A stretch of DNA of 64,000 nucleotides from Gammaproteobacteria bacterium (ex Lamellibrachia satsuma) (GCA_019623805.1 CP053680.1:62001-126000), one strand, 5' to 3'; positions 1-8,564 are shown, counted from the first letter of the stretch. Notes: generated by a model from the letters alone, not told the origin. Program-made: numbers and translations.

Positions 1-1
1 T

Positions 2-577
2 GTTTTCACCTCACTGGCTCCCGGGGTTGGCAAAATTCCCCGCACCCGCAGTCGTTCCGGCAATCCAGGACCGGCAGAACAGGGGTGGCTCCACTGCGGA
101 CCTGCAGGGGCAGGACACTTTGTCAAAATGGTGCACAACGGCATCGAGTATGGCTTGATGGCTGCCTATGCCGAAGGGTTCAATATCCTCCGCCACGCCA
201 ACGTTGGGCAGCTGGCCGCCGAGTCCGATGCGGAGACCACCCCACTGAGGGATCCCGAGACATTCCAATACGATATAGACGTTGCGCAGGTGGCCGAACT
301 CTGGCGCCGGGGCAGTGTTGTCTCCTCCTGGCTACTCGACCTCACCGCCGCCGCACTGGGCGACAACCCCAATCTCACCGATTTTTCCGGCAGAGTCTCC
401 GACTCCGGCGAAGGGCGTTGGACCAGCATAGCTGCCATCGAATCGGGGGCTCCTGCCCATGTACTCACCGCTGCCCTATTCAACCGTTTCTCCTCCCGTG
501 GAGAGGCTGATTATGGAGACAGGCTACTGTCCGCCATGCGCTACGAATTCGGTGGACATAAAGAGAAGAGCGACTAA
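2..577 (+). CDS. gnd: 6-phosphogluconate dehydrogenase, short type (5' end outside window)
   Basis: This gene encodes the decarboxylating 6-phosphogluconate dehydrogenase of the oxidative pentose phosphate pathway. Only the C-terminal 191 residues lie in the window; the frame is open to the left edge. The fragment holds the catalytic stretch [14 protein letters not shown], with the Lys and His-Asn that act on the substrate. Only about 150 residues follow this motif, whereas the long E. coli-type enzyme has nearly twice that, so this is the short GndA/YqeC type that often uses NAD. The two preceding enzymes of the pathway, zwf and pgl, sit together near 58.5-60.7 kb and are not linked to this gene. 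The family call is firm; the cofactor preference is inference. Confidence 0.9.
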   Translation, partial: VFTSLAPGVGKIPRTRSRSGNPGPAEQGWLHCGPAGAGHFVKMVHNGIEYGLMAAYAEGFNILRHANVGQLAAESDAETTPLRDPETFQYDIDVAQVAELWRRGSVVSSWLLDLTAAALGDNPNLTDFSGRVSDSGEGRWTSIAAIESGAPAHVLTAALFNRFSSRGEADYGDRLLSAMRYEFGGHKEKSD

Positions 578-751
578 CCCCTGCAATAAGCACTAAGAAA
601 AATCCTACAGAATCTTAAGACATCTACCAATGACTTTAATTCCTCCTCGGGCCAGAATTGCTAAGCCCCTCGGGGTGAGGGTGTGGGATATTGAAGTGTA
701 ACTTCCCATATTTAAAGACAACCTGGTCAAGTTTTTCTAAGGAGATAGGCA

Positions 752-1024
752 ATGAAAGGATTCATTCATAACATTACACTGATATTGATGCTTTTGGCTC
801 TACCGGTTACTGCCAGTGCAGAAGTGGTTAATATCAACAAGGCTGACGCACAGACCCTGGCATCCGAGCTCAAGGGTATTGGTGCTTCCAAAGCGGAAGC
901 CATCATCAAATTTCGGCAGGAACACGGCAGTTTTACCTCTGTGGATCAGCTGACTCTGGTGCCCGGTGTGGGGGACAAACTGTTATCAACTTTGCGACCT
1001 ATGCTGTCACTGGATTCAGATTAA
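752..1024 (+). CDS. ComEA-like helix-hairpin-helix protein
   Basis: A 90-residue exported protein with a signal peptide (about residues 1-23, ending TASA) followed by one ComEA-type domain with two helix-hairpin-helix motifs (KGIGASKAEAI and VPGVGDKLL). This family binds double-stranded DNA without sequence preference; in competent bacteria it draws incoming DNA into the periplasm. The ATG at 752 is preceded by a strong AAGGAG site, which decides the start. The gene seems to stand alone: a GC-rich hairpin with arms GGCGGAG/CTCCGCC at about 1042-1068 follows the stop, though without a T tract. The ComEA fold is clear. A role in DNA uptake is inferred from the family only, as no other competence gene is nearby. 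Confidence 0.85.
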   Translation: MKGFIHNITLILMLLALPVTASAEVVNINKADAQTLASELKGIGASKAEAIIKFRQEHGSFTSVDQLTLVPGVGDKLLSTLRPMLSLDSD

Positions 1025-1192
1025 CAAACCCATGACAGAAGGGCGGAGTCTGGAAAACAGGCTCCGCCTATCGCAAGCCACTTCATTAACCCTGGCGAAG
1101 ACGAGGCAATCAATCCACTGGAAAAACTGATGCAGAATCAGTATCTTTAGCTGAATCCTGTTTTTCACAATCGATCTTGGTCCGTAGCAATC

Positions 1193-1822
1193 ATGCTCTC
1201 CATGTACAAAAATACAGTCTGCATTTTACTTCCTCTTCTTTTGCCCACTGTGGTTTCTGCTGAAACCCCCATCCAGCAATGTGAACGACTCTTCGCTGCT
1301 GCCGAATATGAAGCTGCCATCGTCCCCTGTACCGAAGCCGCCAAGATGGGAGATCCGGTCTCACAAACCTATTTGGGAGAAGTTTATGATTACGGCCCTG
1401 AAAATGTGCAGGATGCTGAAAAAACGGCTCACTGGTGGCGTGTGGCAGCAGATTCAGACTACCTGCCTGCACAAAACCTGCTGGCGCTGAAAAACTATTA
1501 CGGTGGCACCGTAATGGGTCCCGAGCCTGGTTGGAAACAAGACTATAAAGAGGCCATGCGCTGGTGGCGGATAAGTGCCGAAAAGGGTGTCCCTACATCA
1601 CAATTCATGCTTGGGGATATGTACCGACACGGCCAAGGCGTCCAAACAGACCTCGTCGAGGCGTATGCCTGGTACAAGCTGGCAAGCCGTTCAGGTTACA
1701 AGTTGGCAACAGATATTATCATTGAAACTTCGCGAATGATGACCCCACAACAGAAGAAAGCCGGTATTGATTTATTTGACAAGTACAGGAACCAGTACGT
1801 CAATAATGCTGGGGATATCTAG
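1193..1822 (+). CDS. Secreted Sel1-repeat protein
   Basis: A 209-residue protein with an N-terminal signal peptide (cleavage probably after VVSA, about residue 23) and roughly three Sel1-like repeats of about 36 residues. The repeats are recognisable from units such as SQTYLGEVYDYG, AMRWWRISAEKG and SQFMLGDMYRHGQGV. Sel1 repeats form TPR-like helical solenoids used in protein-protein contacts. The start could be the ATG at 1193 or at 1202; neither has a clear ribosome site. The stop codon lies only 11 bp before the left end of an IS701-like insertion, so the element landed just outside the gene and leaves it intact. No specific partner can be deduced. Confidence 0.8.
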   Translation: MLSMYKNTVCILLPLLLPTVVSAETPIQQCERLFAAAEYEAAIVPCTEAAKMGDPVSQTYLGEVYDYGPENVQDAEKTAHWWRVAADSDYLPAQNLLALKNYYGGTVMGPEPGWKQDYKEAMRWWRISAEKGVPTSQFMLGDMYRHGQGVQTDLVEAYAWYKLASRSGYKLATDIIIETSRMMTPQQKKAGIDLFDKYRNQYVNNAGDI

Positions 1823-1833
1823 GACACTTCTAA

Positions 1834-3357
1834 TTCTACTTTGTCAGATTCCATCACCCGGCAACCGACTGTTCCAGCGTCTGTTTTCGATATTGGGAGT
1901 CGATAGCCGCTTGTCGTTTACGATGCCGTTTCGTCATTTGCCGTAGTATTTCATCGCGTTCAATATCTCGCCGTGGCAGGAAGGCACGCAATAGCGATTC
2001 GATGTCTGAACAACTGAGTAAGGGGTGATCATCTTTTTGCACAATTCGCTCTTCGAGCATGAATAACATCGCCATCATGACCAAGGCCATATGGTGATGC
2101 CAGGATTTCCATTTACGGGCCTGATAATCAGCAAGACCTGATTCACTCTTACCATCCTGGAACGAACGCTCAACCCAGAACCGCTGCGCCTGCATCTTTG
2201 CAAGACAATGGGATGGCGTTTCTTCCGGTGCATTCGACAAGGTGTATTTAATCGTCTCCGGTGAATTGACCTCTCGTCGTACAATCAGGTGCCATTGATG
2301 TGCCTGGGCTTCTTTTCCATCCCAAAGCCAAACCCGATGATGCAGGATCTCGACGCGCAGTTTGCCCTTGCTGCTATCCCGTAATACCACTTGCTGCCAC
2401 TCGCTGTCCCGTTGCTCATTGAGCCACTGGTCAACGCGCAGACGGGCTGCCTGGGCTTGCAGACGACTTCGACGACGACCGCGCGTTGTCGTGCTCTCCG
2501 GTATGAACGGCTGTGGATCTTCCAGGTAGACCTGTTGGTCTTTGTGGATGTCCACCACAAAGGTTTCACCCATCGCCTCCAAACCCCTCAGAAAAGCCGG
2601 ATCCTTCCCGTATCCCCCATCTGCACCCACCCAGGCAAAACGCAGGCCAAGCGTCCTCTGATGACGCACCATCTCCAGCGCCAACTCTGACTTGCTTTGA
2701 TGTTTCCGTTCAACTTCCGGGATACCCGCCTTGCGACAGCGAGCCGGGTTCGATACCCACTCTTTGGGTAGATAGAGACGTTCATCTATCAGCGTGGACA
2801 AGTGCCCTTTACCCAGTGCTGCGAATACACCAACCTGGCAGTTATCCACCTTGCCCTGGCGGCCATTCCATTGGCGTTTAACCCCCACTGAATGTTTACC
2901 CTTCTTGGCAAGGCCACTCTCATCGAGCAACAGACAGGTATCCGCGGTTCCACCCAGCCATTGATCGGCTTCCAGCGCCACTTGGTCTAACACCGCACGA
3001 TGATCCCACGGGGACTCGGTGAGCATATGCTGGAGACGCTGATCATCTGCGCCTGCAACCACCTCTTCCATGCGTTCCATGTTCTTTCTCTGCGCTTGCA
3101 TCAGGCCTTTGAGATAGTGTGTGACCGGTTGAAACACCGACCTCGTCTTGCTTCGAAAATGGGATTCAAAGCGGTACTGGAAACGTTGGAATCGCTCCGC
3201 TATGCGATCGATTCTACTTATGCGCGTATCAGGTAATTCAAATGACCTTGGTGCTTGTCATTTGATGCTCTTCCTTACGATGATTGCCAAGAAATTCACA
3301 GCATATATTTTATATTATTCAGTGAGTTACTTATAGATCTAATCTGACAAAGTAGAA
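1834..3357 (-). mobile_element. IS701-family-like insertion sequence, complete
   Basis: A 1524-bp insertion sequence. Its ends are inverted repeats with 17 identical terminal bases: TTCTACTTTGTCAGATT at 1834-1850 and its reverse complement at 3341-3357. Direct copies of CTAA flank both ends (1830-1833 and 3358-3361). This fits the 4-bp YTAR target duplication known for the IS701 family. One transposase gene fills the element on the minus strand. The matching ends and intact target duplication point to a fairly recent insertion, between a Sel1-repeat gene and a fold-back repeat upstream of greB. The family name rests on transposase type and target duplication, not on a database match. Confidence 0.9.
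1854..3137 (-). CDS. IS701-like DDE transposase
   Basis: A transposase of 427 residues from the GTG at 3137. The RNase H-fold catalytic triad can be assigned as Asp72 (LLLDESG), Asp173 (VGADGGYG) and Glu323 (FWVERSFQDGK), with the usual long beta-rich insertion before the Glu. In the same frame, codons upstream to about 3257 also read like coding sequence (for instance IDRIAERFQRFQYRF) but contain no ATG, GTG or TTG. The only nearby ATG (3261) is in another frame and stops after seven codons. Either translation starts at the GTG, giving a shortened N-terminus, or a one-base indel has separated the original start. Activity is therefore uncertain. Confidence 0.85.
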   Translation of the reverse strand: MFQPVTHYLKGLMQAQRKNMERMEEVVAGADDQRLQHMLTESPWDHRAVLDQVALEADQWLGGTADTCLLLDESGLAKKGKHSVGVKRQWNGRQGKVDNCQVGVFAALGKGHLSTLIDERLYLPKEWVSNPARCRKAGIPEVERKHQSKSELALEMVRHQRTLGLRFAWVGADGGYGKDPAFLRGLEAMGETFVVDIHKDQQVYLEDPQPFIPESTTTRGRRRSRLQAQAARLRVDQWLNEQRDSEWQQVVLRDSSKGKLRVEILHHRVWLWDGKEAQAHQWHLIVRREVNSPETIKYTLSNAPEETPSHCLAKMQAQRFWVERSFQDGKSESGLADYQARKWKSWHHHMALVMMAMLFMLEERIVQKDDHPLLSCSDIESLLRAFLPRRDIERDEILRQMTKRHRKRQAAIDSQYRKQTLEQSVAG

Positions 3358-3385
3358 CTAAGGAATCTCTGATTAATCCGGTCTC

Positions 3386-3474
3386 TGTCATCTCGACCGC
3401 AGGGAGAGATCTCAAACTACGGAGTTATCAAAGGCTTACGTAGGTTGAGATTTCTCGCGATGCTCGAAATGACA
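3386..3474. repeat. Fold-back dispersed repeat (family R1)
   Basis: Two related segments face each other: TGTCATCTCGACCGCAGGGA continuing to 3413, and a unit at 3447-3474 ending TGCTCGAAATGACA. Together they form an imperfect inverted repeat of 89 bp. A third copy of the left arm, in reverse orientation, lies at 6327-6354 upstream of the CAP protein gene. This looks like a small non-coding dispersed element. No gene is seen in the gap between the insertion sequence and greB. Confidence 0.75.
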
Positions 3475-3556
3475 ATTATTCAGGGGTTCCCTAAGTTAAT
3501 TGTCATTTCTGTCCTTTGGTTTGAGATATCTTCCTAGAAAAACAGATTGAATAATC

Positions 3557-4051
3557 ATGGGCAGATACCGTCCCCCCGCTCCACCAAAGTCCCCTTATAT
3601 CACCGCGCATGGCTACAGACGCCTCGAAGAGGAAGAGCGCGCCCTGTGGCTACGCCGTAGAGATGTCACAAAAGCGCTGAGTGCTGCCGCTGCTGAAGGT
3701 GACCGCTCAGAAAATGCGGAATACATCTACCGCAAAAAAGAGCTGCGCGGGATAGACTGGCGAATCCGCTATCTGCAAAAAAGACTGCCTTCGCTAAAGA
3801 TTGTCGATCAGGGACCAACCAACCCGCAGCAGGTCTTTTTTGCCGCCTGGGTGACCCTGGAGGACTCAACGAGAGAGACGTCGCGATACCGTATCGTCGG
3901 GCCAGACGAGATCGATTTTGAAGCGGGTTATATAAGCATGGACTCCCCTCTCGCCCGCGCCCTGATGAAAAAGAACCTGGATGATGAGGTAGAGGTGAAT
4001 ACCCCTGGCGGGAAGGATATCTACTGGATCACAGAGATAGAATATTTGTAG
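3557..4051 (+). CDS. greB: Transcription elongation factor GreB
   Basis: GreB enters the secondary channel of backtracked RNA polymerase and stimulates cleavage of the extruded RNA 3' end. The 164-residue protein has the N-terminal coiled coil with the acidic tip EGDRSENAEY (Asp49 and Glu52, which hold the catalytic metal) and the C-terminal FKBP-like domain (about residues 85-164, with SPLARALMKK). Length and the basic N-terminal stretch favour GreB over GreA. The gene is convergent with srkA, only 12 bp away. No clear ribosome site precedes the ATG. Confidence 0.95.
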   Translation: MGRYRPPAPPKSPYITAHGYRRLEEEERALWLRRRDVTKALSAAAAEGDRSENAEYIYRKKELRGIDWRIRYLQKRLPSLKIVDQGPTNPQQVFFAAWVTLEDSTRETSRYRIVGPDEIDFEAGYISMDSPLARALMKKNLDDEVEVNTPGGKDIYWITEIEYL

Positions 4052-4063
4052 ACGACCCGCCGG

Positions 4064-5074
4064 TCAGTCCCAGATCAGTGGCGGCTCATCCAATAAAGCC
4101 GCCTGTTCCCGCAACATCAGGATATGCTCTTCCCAATAGCGGTCGGTATCGAACCAGGGAAAAGCCGCAGGAAAGGCAGGGTCGTCCCAGCGAGAGGCGA
4201 TCCAGGCGGCATAGTGAATCAAACGCATTGTCCTGAGACCTTCAATCAAATGCAGCTCGGCAGGGTTGAAATCGAAGAACTGAGTATAGCCCTCCAGAAG
4301 ATCCGCCAGCCTGGCAGTCATATAGGCCCGGTCACCGGAGAGAAACATCCAAAGATCCTGTATCGCCGGTCCTGTGCGGGCATCATCAAAATCCACAATA
4401 TGGGCGCTTCCTTCATTCCAGAGGATGTTACCGGGATGGCAATCTCCATGTAGTCTCAAGGTCCTGATTTCACCTGCCCGTTCAAAACTCCCCCCGATCT
4501 GTTTGACCAGATCTGCAGTGAGGGTCTGATAGGCGGCCGTCAGATGCGCCGGAATAAACCCCTTCTCCAGGAGAAACGCCCGCGGCTTGACGGCATAACT
4601 CTCGATATCAATTTTCGGCCGGTGAGAAAATGAACCTGTAGCGCCAAAAGCGTGAATTCGGCCGACGAAACGCCCCAACTGCTCCAGATGATCAGGGTTG
4701 TCGAGTTCAGGTGCATGCCCACCCCGGGAAGGGTAGAGGGCGAATCGATAGGAACCCTGCCGATGCAGACTTTCACCATTGCAATCCACGATAGGGGCAA
4801 TGACCGGGATCTCCTGATCTGCCAGCAACTGAGTAAACTGATGCTCCTCCAGAATCGCCTCGTCCGACCAGCGATTAGGCCGGTAGAACTTGGCAACAAT
4901 CGGAACACTGTCCTCAACGCCGACCTGGTAGACGCGGTTTTCGTAGCTGTTCAGCGCCAGAAACCTGCCGTCGCAGTCGACGCCAGTTGCCTCGATCGCA
5001 TCCAGCATCCTGTCAGGCGTCAGCGCGGCATATACTTGTATATCAGCAGAGGGGTCGTTCACATTCCCGGTCAT
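4064..5074 (-). CDS. srkA: Stress response Ser/Thr kinase SrkA (YihE/RdoA)
   Basis: A 336-residue kinase of the choline-kinase-like fold. In E. coli SrkA protects cells from death after stress. Visible motifs are the catalytic loop LHGDCHPGNILW (Asp211, Asn216) and the metal-binding IVDFDDA (about 227-232), with the ATP-site Lys in IVAKFYRPNRW (about residue 62). Length equals the family norm. The gene is transcribed toward greB and has no partner on its own strand. The assignment from the catalytic loop and overall pattern is secure; the cellular targets are not known from sequence. Confidence 0.9.
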   Translation of the reverse strand: MTGNVNDPSADIQVYAALTPDRMLDAIEATGVDCDGRFLALNSYENRVYQVGVEDSVPIVAKFYRPNRWSDEAILEEHQFTQLLADQEIPVIAPIVDCNGESLHRQGSYRFALYPSRGGHAPELDNPDHLEQLGRFVGRIHAFGATGSFSHRPKIDIESYAVKPRAFLLEKGFIPAHLTAAYQTLTADLVKQIGGSFERAGEIRTLRLHGDCHPGNILWNEGSAHIVDFDDARTGPAIQDLWMFLSGDRAYMTARLADLLEGYTQFFDFNPAELHLIEGLRTMRLIHYAAWIASRWDDPAFPAAFPWFDTDRYWEEHILMLREQAALLDEPPLIWD

Positions 5075-5220
5075 CCAATCTTATAAAAACGCGTGCAGTT
5101 TAGCAGAACAGGGCGGCACGGCACTTTACAGTGGTAGAATGATCAATGAATCGAAGCGATCTATTTCTGGCATTGCACTGAGTTTCTTGATTTAGACCAC
5201 ATTTTCATCCGAGACCTTTC

Positions 5221-5640
5221 ATGTTGAAAATCTCCCACCAAGTCAGCATCCCCGATGACGAGATCGAATTTGTGGCGATACGCGCGCAAGGTGCCGGCGG
5301 ACAGAATGTCAACAAGGTATCCAGCGCCATCCATCTGCGTTTCGACATCCAGGCCTCTTCCCTGCCCGATTTCTATAAACATCGTTTGCTCTTGCTCTCA
5401 GATCACCGCATCAACAAAGAGGGCATCATCGTCATCAAGGCCCAACAGTTCAGGAGCCAGGAAAAAAACCGGACAGCCGCTCTGGAGCGTCTGCAGGAAC
5501 TGCTCAAGAGCGTCACCGTCACCCGCAAGAAACGCGTCAAAACCAAGCCTAGTCGAAGCTCGCAACGAAAAAGACTGGATCGGAAAAACAAACACGGCCA
5601 GAAAAAGGCCCTGCGGGGAAAAGTACACGATGGCTCTTAA
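5221..5640 (+). CDS. arfB: Alternative ribosome-rescue factor ArfB
   Basis: ArfB (YaeJ) is a codon-independent peptidyl-tRNA hydrolase that releases ribosomes stalled on mRNA lacking a stop codon. The 139-residue protein has the release-factor catalytic motif GAGGQNVNK (Gly26-Gly27-Gln28). It ends in a basic tail rich in Lys and Arg (about residues 103-139), which in the family lies in the empty mRNA channel and senses the missing message. The last 11 bp overlap the start of yaeQ, so the two are very likely cotranscribed. The two genes are also neighbours in E. coli. Confidence 0.93.
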   Translation: MLKISHQVSIPDDEIEFVAIRAQGAGGQNVNKVSSAIHLRFDIQASSLPDFYKHRLLLLSDHRINKEGIIVIKAQQFRSQEKNRTAALERLQELLKSVTVTRKKRVKTKPSRSSQRKRLDRKNKHGQKKALRGKVHDGS

Positions 5641-6181
5641 AGCGACTATCTTCAAGGCCACGCTGCAGATTGCGGATATGGACAGAAACTACTATCAGGA
5701 ACACCTACTCACCGTTGCCCGCCACCCGTCAGAAACAGACGAGCGCATGATGGTGCGGCTGCTGGCCTTTGCCATGAACGCAGATGAACGGCTCATCTTC
5801 ACCAAAGGGATCAGTACCGATGATGAACCCGATATCTGGAATAAGAGTCTGAGCGGCGAGATCGACTGCTGGATAGAACTCGGACAGCCCGACGAAAAAA
5901 GGTTACGCAAGGCCTCTGGCCGCGCCAAGAACGTAATCGTATACCTCTATTCCGGCCGTGGGGCCGATATCTGGTGGGAACAGAACCGGGACAATCTGCA
6001 ACGCCTCTCCAACCTCTCGGTAATCAACCTATCAGACGACTCCAGTCAGGCACTGGCGAACCTGGCACAGCGCAACATGCAGCTACAGTGCACCATTCAG
6101 GATGGACAAGTCTGGTTCGGCAGCGACAGCGAGACCATCGAGATCAATCCGGCAATCTGGAAACACGCAGAGAACGTTTGA
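5630..6181 (+). CDS. yaeQ: YaeQ family protein
   Basis: A 183-residue YaeQ protein, near the usual family length of about 180. The ATG at 5630 lies inside the end of arfB (11-bp overlap in another frame); an upstream open frame in phase only shadows arfB. The start MALKATIFKATLQIADMDR and the motif HPSETDERMMVRLLAFAM are typical. The fold is related to PD-(D/E)XK nucleases, but the biochemical role is not settled. Linkage to arfB suggests a link with translation stress, by context only. Confidence 0.9.
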   Translation: MALKATIFKATLQIADMDRNYYQEHLLTVARHPSETDERMMVRLLAFAMNADERLIFTKGISTDDEPDIWNKSLSGEIDCWIELGQPDEKRLRKASGRAKNVIVYLYSGRGADIWWEQNRDNLQRLSNLSVINLSDDSSQALANLAQRNMQLQCTIQDGQVWFGSDSETIEINPAIWKHAENV

Positions 6182-6215
6182 GAGAAACTTTGAACCTCGC
6201 CACTTTGAATTCGCA

Positions 6216-6240
6216 GGCATGACCAAGCACAGCGGATCAA
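6216..6240. repeat. Dispersed repeat, family R3 (GATCCGCT core)
   Basis: One copy of a short sequence also seen near 9208, 36367 and 53332. All carry the reverse complement, or forward form, of TGATCCGCTGCGCTTGATC with a few changes. It lies in the non-coding gap between yaeQ and the CAP protein gene. Function unknown. Confidence 0.55.
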
Positions 6241-6326
6241 GCAACAGACTCAGCACGACAAGCGGCTTTTGCCAGTTTCGCAAATTTGAACGGGTCTACA
6301 ATCGCTCATTTGCAGCTTCGAAGCTG

Positions 6327-6354
6327 GAGATCTCTCCCTGCGGTCGAGATGACA
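6327..6354 (-). repeat. Dispersed repeat, family R1
   Basis: Reverse-oriented copy of the left arm of the fold-back repeat at 3386-3413: GAGATCTCTCCCTGCGG continuing to ATGACA, with 28 matching positions. It sits just before the CAP protein gene and is followed by an A/T run. No coding sequence is seen between yaeQ and the CAP gene. Confidence 0.7.
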
Positions 6355-6388
6355 AAAAAATTTTTTGATCAGCGCCATCCTAACTGAC

Positions 6389-8035
6389 ATGTCGAAACCT
6401 CTAAACCACTTGCGGCAAAGTTCCGGTCTCCTGACAATCCTGCTCATCTGGAGTCAGATATCCCTCTCTGACACCGGCCTGGAATATCTCAATCAACTGC
6501 GCACCCAGGCTGGGATGGTAGAATTCAGGCACAATATTCAATTGGCCACTGCAGCAGGCAGTCACGCCTACTATCTTGACATCAACCGTAATGCCAAGCC
6601 CCCCTATCTATCCATCTCCGCCCACACCGAGATCAAAGGCAATCCTGGCTTCAGTGGCATCGATCCCGGCAAACGGGCGCAAAATGCAGGCTATGCCCAT
6701 GAGTTAGTCAAGGAAAATGCCACTATCGGAAAGCACGACGTTCACAGTGCCATCGACAATCTGATGAGCGCCATCTACCACCGTTTCACCTTCCTCGATT
6801 TTGCCGCTGATGAGATTGGCATGTCACTCGAAGGCATATCTCAGGTTTTCAAACTCGGACGCAGCGACCTTCAGCAACTCTGTACCCAACCCCCTGCGGT
6901 CGCCGTCTCCAGTGCCCCGGTAAACTGTTTGGGTACACAATTGACTCAGGACTATTTCACGCAGCTCTGCAATGAGATCCCACCACACGCCCACTTCCGC
7001 AAGCCATGGCCGGAAGCCTGCCCCGGAGGCATGTTGCTTAATAGCGACTATATGGAGCAGTTTTGCCGACAAACTCCCCCACAAGCGATATTTTCCGGAA
7101 CCGGTAGATACTACACAATCTGCCATGGCAACAAACAGATTGATGCTGAGTGGCTCGAGGCTTTTTGCAGCACACCCCCTGCAGGGGCCAACTACGATCA
7201 GAGCGGCAAGTACTACGAAATATGCGAACCCCCTGTGAGGGTAACAGCAGAGTGGTTCCGGGAAAACTGCAGATCAACGCCGGATTGGGGACGCTACACT
7301 GCCTCCTGCAGCTATCTGCAATTTTGTGCAAACCCGGTGAAATTGCGTGAGGAATACGTCGAACAGCTCACCCGGTTGCGTCACGAGGAGAATCCGGAGG
7401 TTGTCCTCTGGCCACCTAAGGATGCCGTAAATATCCCTCCCGCATTCTATGCAGAGGAACCCGACCCGCTGCCGGACTATGAGGTCTCTGGTTATCCGAT
7501 CTCAATCCAGGTCAATCCAGCACTGACAGGGACCCTATCTCTTGGTGCCTTCACCCTTCACAAAATCACTGACCAAGGGCTTGAGCAAGTAGAACAGGTT
7601 CGACTGATAAACTCAGAAAATGACCCCAACCATCGATTTACCCGTCGGCAGTTTGCGCTCTTCCCGCTTCAGCGGCTCGACTGGAACCAGTCATACCTGG
7701 CCATTGCAAAACTCAATGCGAATGGTGCTCAACAAACATTGAATTGGACCTTCACCACTCAGGACCCTGGTGGAGCTCTGATCCACCTGGATCAGTCCCC
7801 GAATATCATCAGGATAACCCCTGGAGTGAACTACGCACTCTATTGGCCACCCACGGTTGACTTTCCCACCCTTCCGGCTCAGGTCAAAGCAACGCACCAC
7901 CCAAAAATACGTGTCGACCTGAATAGTATCGATCTCAATACCCTGCGTGTCCGTATTCAAGGTGAAACCTGTGCCCCTGTTACGCTGCAGTTTTCCAGCA
8001 TCTACAACATCGAACTTCTGCCGACTGGCTGCTGA
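6389..8035 (+). CDS. Secreted CAP-domain protein with five two-cysteine repeats
   Basis: A 548-residue exported protein. Residues 1 to about 28 form a signal peptide. A CAP/SCP-like domain spans about 30-155 (LNQLRTQAGMVEF, ATAAGSHAYYLD, HELVKENA). Residues about 160-320 hold five tandem units of about 33 residues, each with two cysteines, patterned as EWLEAFC, then PP, then an aromatic stretch such as GKYYEIC. About 230 residues follow with Ig-like beta character. The ATG at 6389 was chosen because it gives a clean signal peptide; an upstream TTG at 6365 is in frame. CAP domains occur in many secreted bacterial proteins of uncertain role. No partner gene is adjacent. Confidence 0.75.
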   Translation: MSKPLNHLRQSSGLLTILLIWSQISLSDTGLEYLNQLRTQAGMVEFRHNIQLATAAGSHAYYLDINRNAKPPYLSISAHTEIKGNPGFSGIDPGKRAQNAGYAHELVKENATIGKHDVHSAIDNLMSAIYHRFTFLDFAADEIGMSLEGISQVFKLGRSDLQQLCTQPPAVAVSSAPVNCLGTQLTQDYFTQLCNEIPPHAHFRKPWPEACPGGMLLNSDYMEQFCRQTPPQAIFSGTGRYYTICHGNKQIDAEWLEAFCSTPPAGANYDQSGKYYEICEPPVRVTAEWFRENCRSTPDWGRYTASCSYLQFCANPVKLREEYVEQLTRLRHEENPEVVLWPPKDAVNIPPAFYAEEPDPLPDYEVSGYPISIQVNPALTGTLSLGAFTLHKITDQGLEQVEQVRLINSENDPNHRFTRRQFALFPLQRLDWNQSYLAIAKLNANGAQQTLNWTFTTQDPGGALIHLDQSPNIIRITPGVNYALYWPPTVDFPTLPAQVKATHHPKIRVDLNSIDLNTLRVRIQGETCAPVTLQFSSIYNIELLPTGC

Positions 8036-8135
8036 TCATCACGATTCACTCGATACGCTCTCCCAGCAAACCCCGTAAGCTATTCCGATCACCACTTCGT
8101 CCCATAAGATATTTTTAAGGGCGATAAAAAACCTG

Positions 8136-8163
8136 TTGACATATTAGTTTTTGCTTATATACT
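8136..8163 (+). promoter_or_regulatory. Sigma-70 promoter of the sulfur globule protein gene
   Basis: A perfect -35 hexamer TTGACA (8136-8141) is followed after 16 bp by TATACT (8158-8163), a five-of-six match to the -10 consensus. The predicted start near 8170 leaves a leader of about 60 nt before the ATG at 8232. Such a strong promoter fits an abundant structural protein. Confidence 0.75.
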
Positions 8164-8231
8164 TATCCCCATCGAGTCACAACGACCGAAAACAAAATCA
8201 AACAACTTATTACCGATACAGGAATACAATC

Positions 8232-8513
8232 ATGAAAAAAATCATCGCAATTGCCGCACTGATCGCCTCCACCCAGGCCAACGCTTTCTGGGGTTTCAAC
8301 GACAACGGCTACAACGACGGCATGTTCGACGGTTTTGGTGACGGCGACATGGCTTTCAACATGAACTTCTCAGGCAAAGCCCGTTCAAGCGCCCATACCA
8401 CCGCTCGTGGTTACGGCTATGATGCACCCTACTACTACGGTTATGCACCTTACGGCGCTCCCTACGCACCTGTTGCCCCGGTTACCCCCGCTGCACCGGA
8501 AGCCGCAAAGTAA
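8232..8513 (+). CDS. Sulfur globule protein (Sgp family)
   Basis: A 93-residue exported protein. The signal peptide (about residues 1-20, ending QANA) is followed by AFWGFNDNGYNDGMFDGFGD. That resembles the start of the mature sulfur globule proteins of Allochromatium: AFW, then Gly/Asp/Phe repeats, an FNMNFSGKARS segment, and a Gly/Tyr-rich then Pro/Ala-rich tail (YYYGYAPYGAPY). There is no cysteine. These proteins coat periplasmic sulfur globules in sulfur oxidisers. The gene is a compact single unit with its own promoter and a terminator right after it. The compositional match is strong, but no catalytic motif exists to confirm it. Confidence 0.85.
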   Translation: MKKIIAIAALIASTQANAFWGFNDNGYNDGMFDGFGDGDMAFNMNFSGKARSSAHTTARGYGYDAPYYYGYAPYGAPYAPVAPVTPAAPEAAK

Positions 8514-8534
8514 TTCAGGCCACGCCTGATCAGG

Positions 8535-8564
8535 AAAAAGCCAGCCTTCGGGCTGGCTTTTTTT
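8535..8564 (+). terminator. Rho-independent terminator after the sulfur globule gene
   Basis: A 7-bp GC stem GCCAGCC/GGCTGGC closed by the stable tetraloop TTCG (8547-8550) and followed by a run of T (8558-8564), 22 bp after the sgp stop. An A run on the 5' side could make it work in both directions. The rest of the gap to 8736 shows no coding sequence. Confidence 0.9.

Noticed and set aside
1042..1068. Terminator after the ComEA-like gene
   Set aside because: The stem is strong but no T tract follows, so it is not called as a Rho-independent terminator.
8151..8231. Longer N-terminus for the sulfur globule protein
   Set aside because: The extension would overlap the promoter and hide the signal peptide; the ATG at 8232 is the sensible start.
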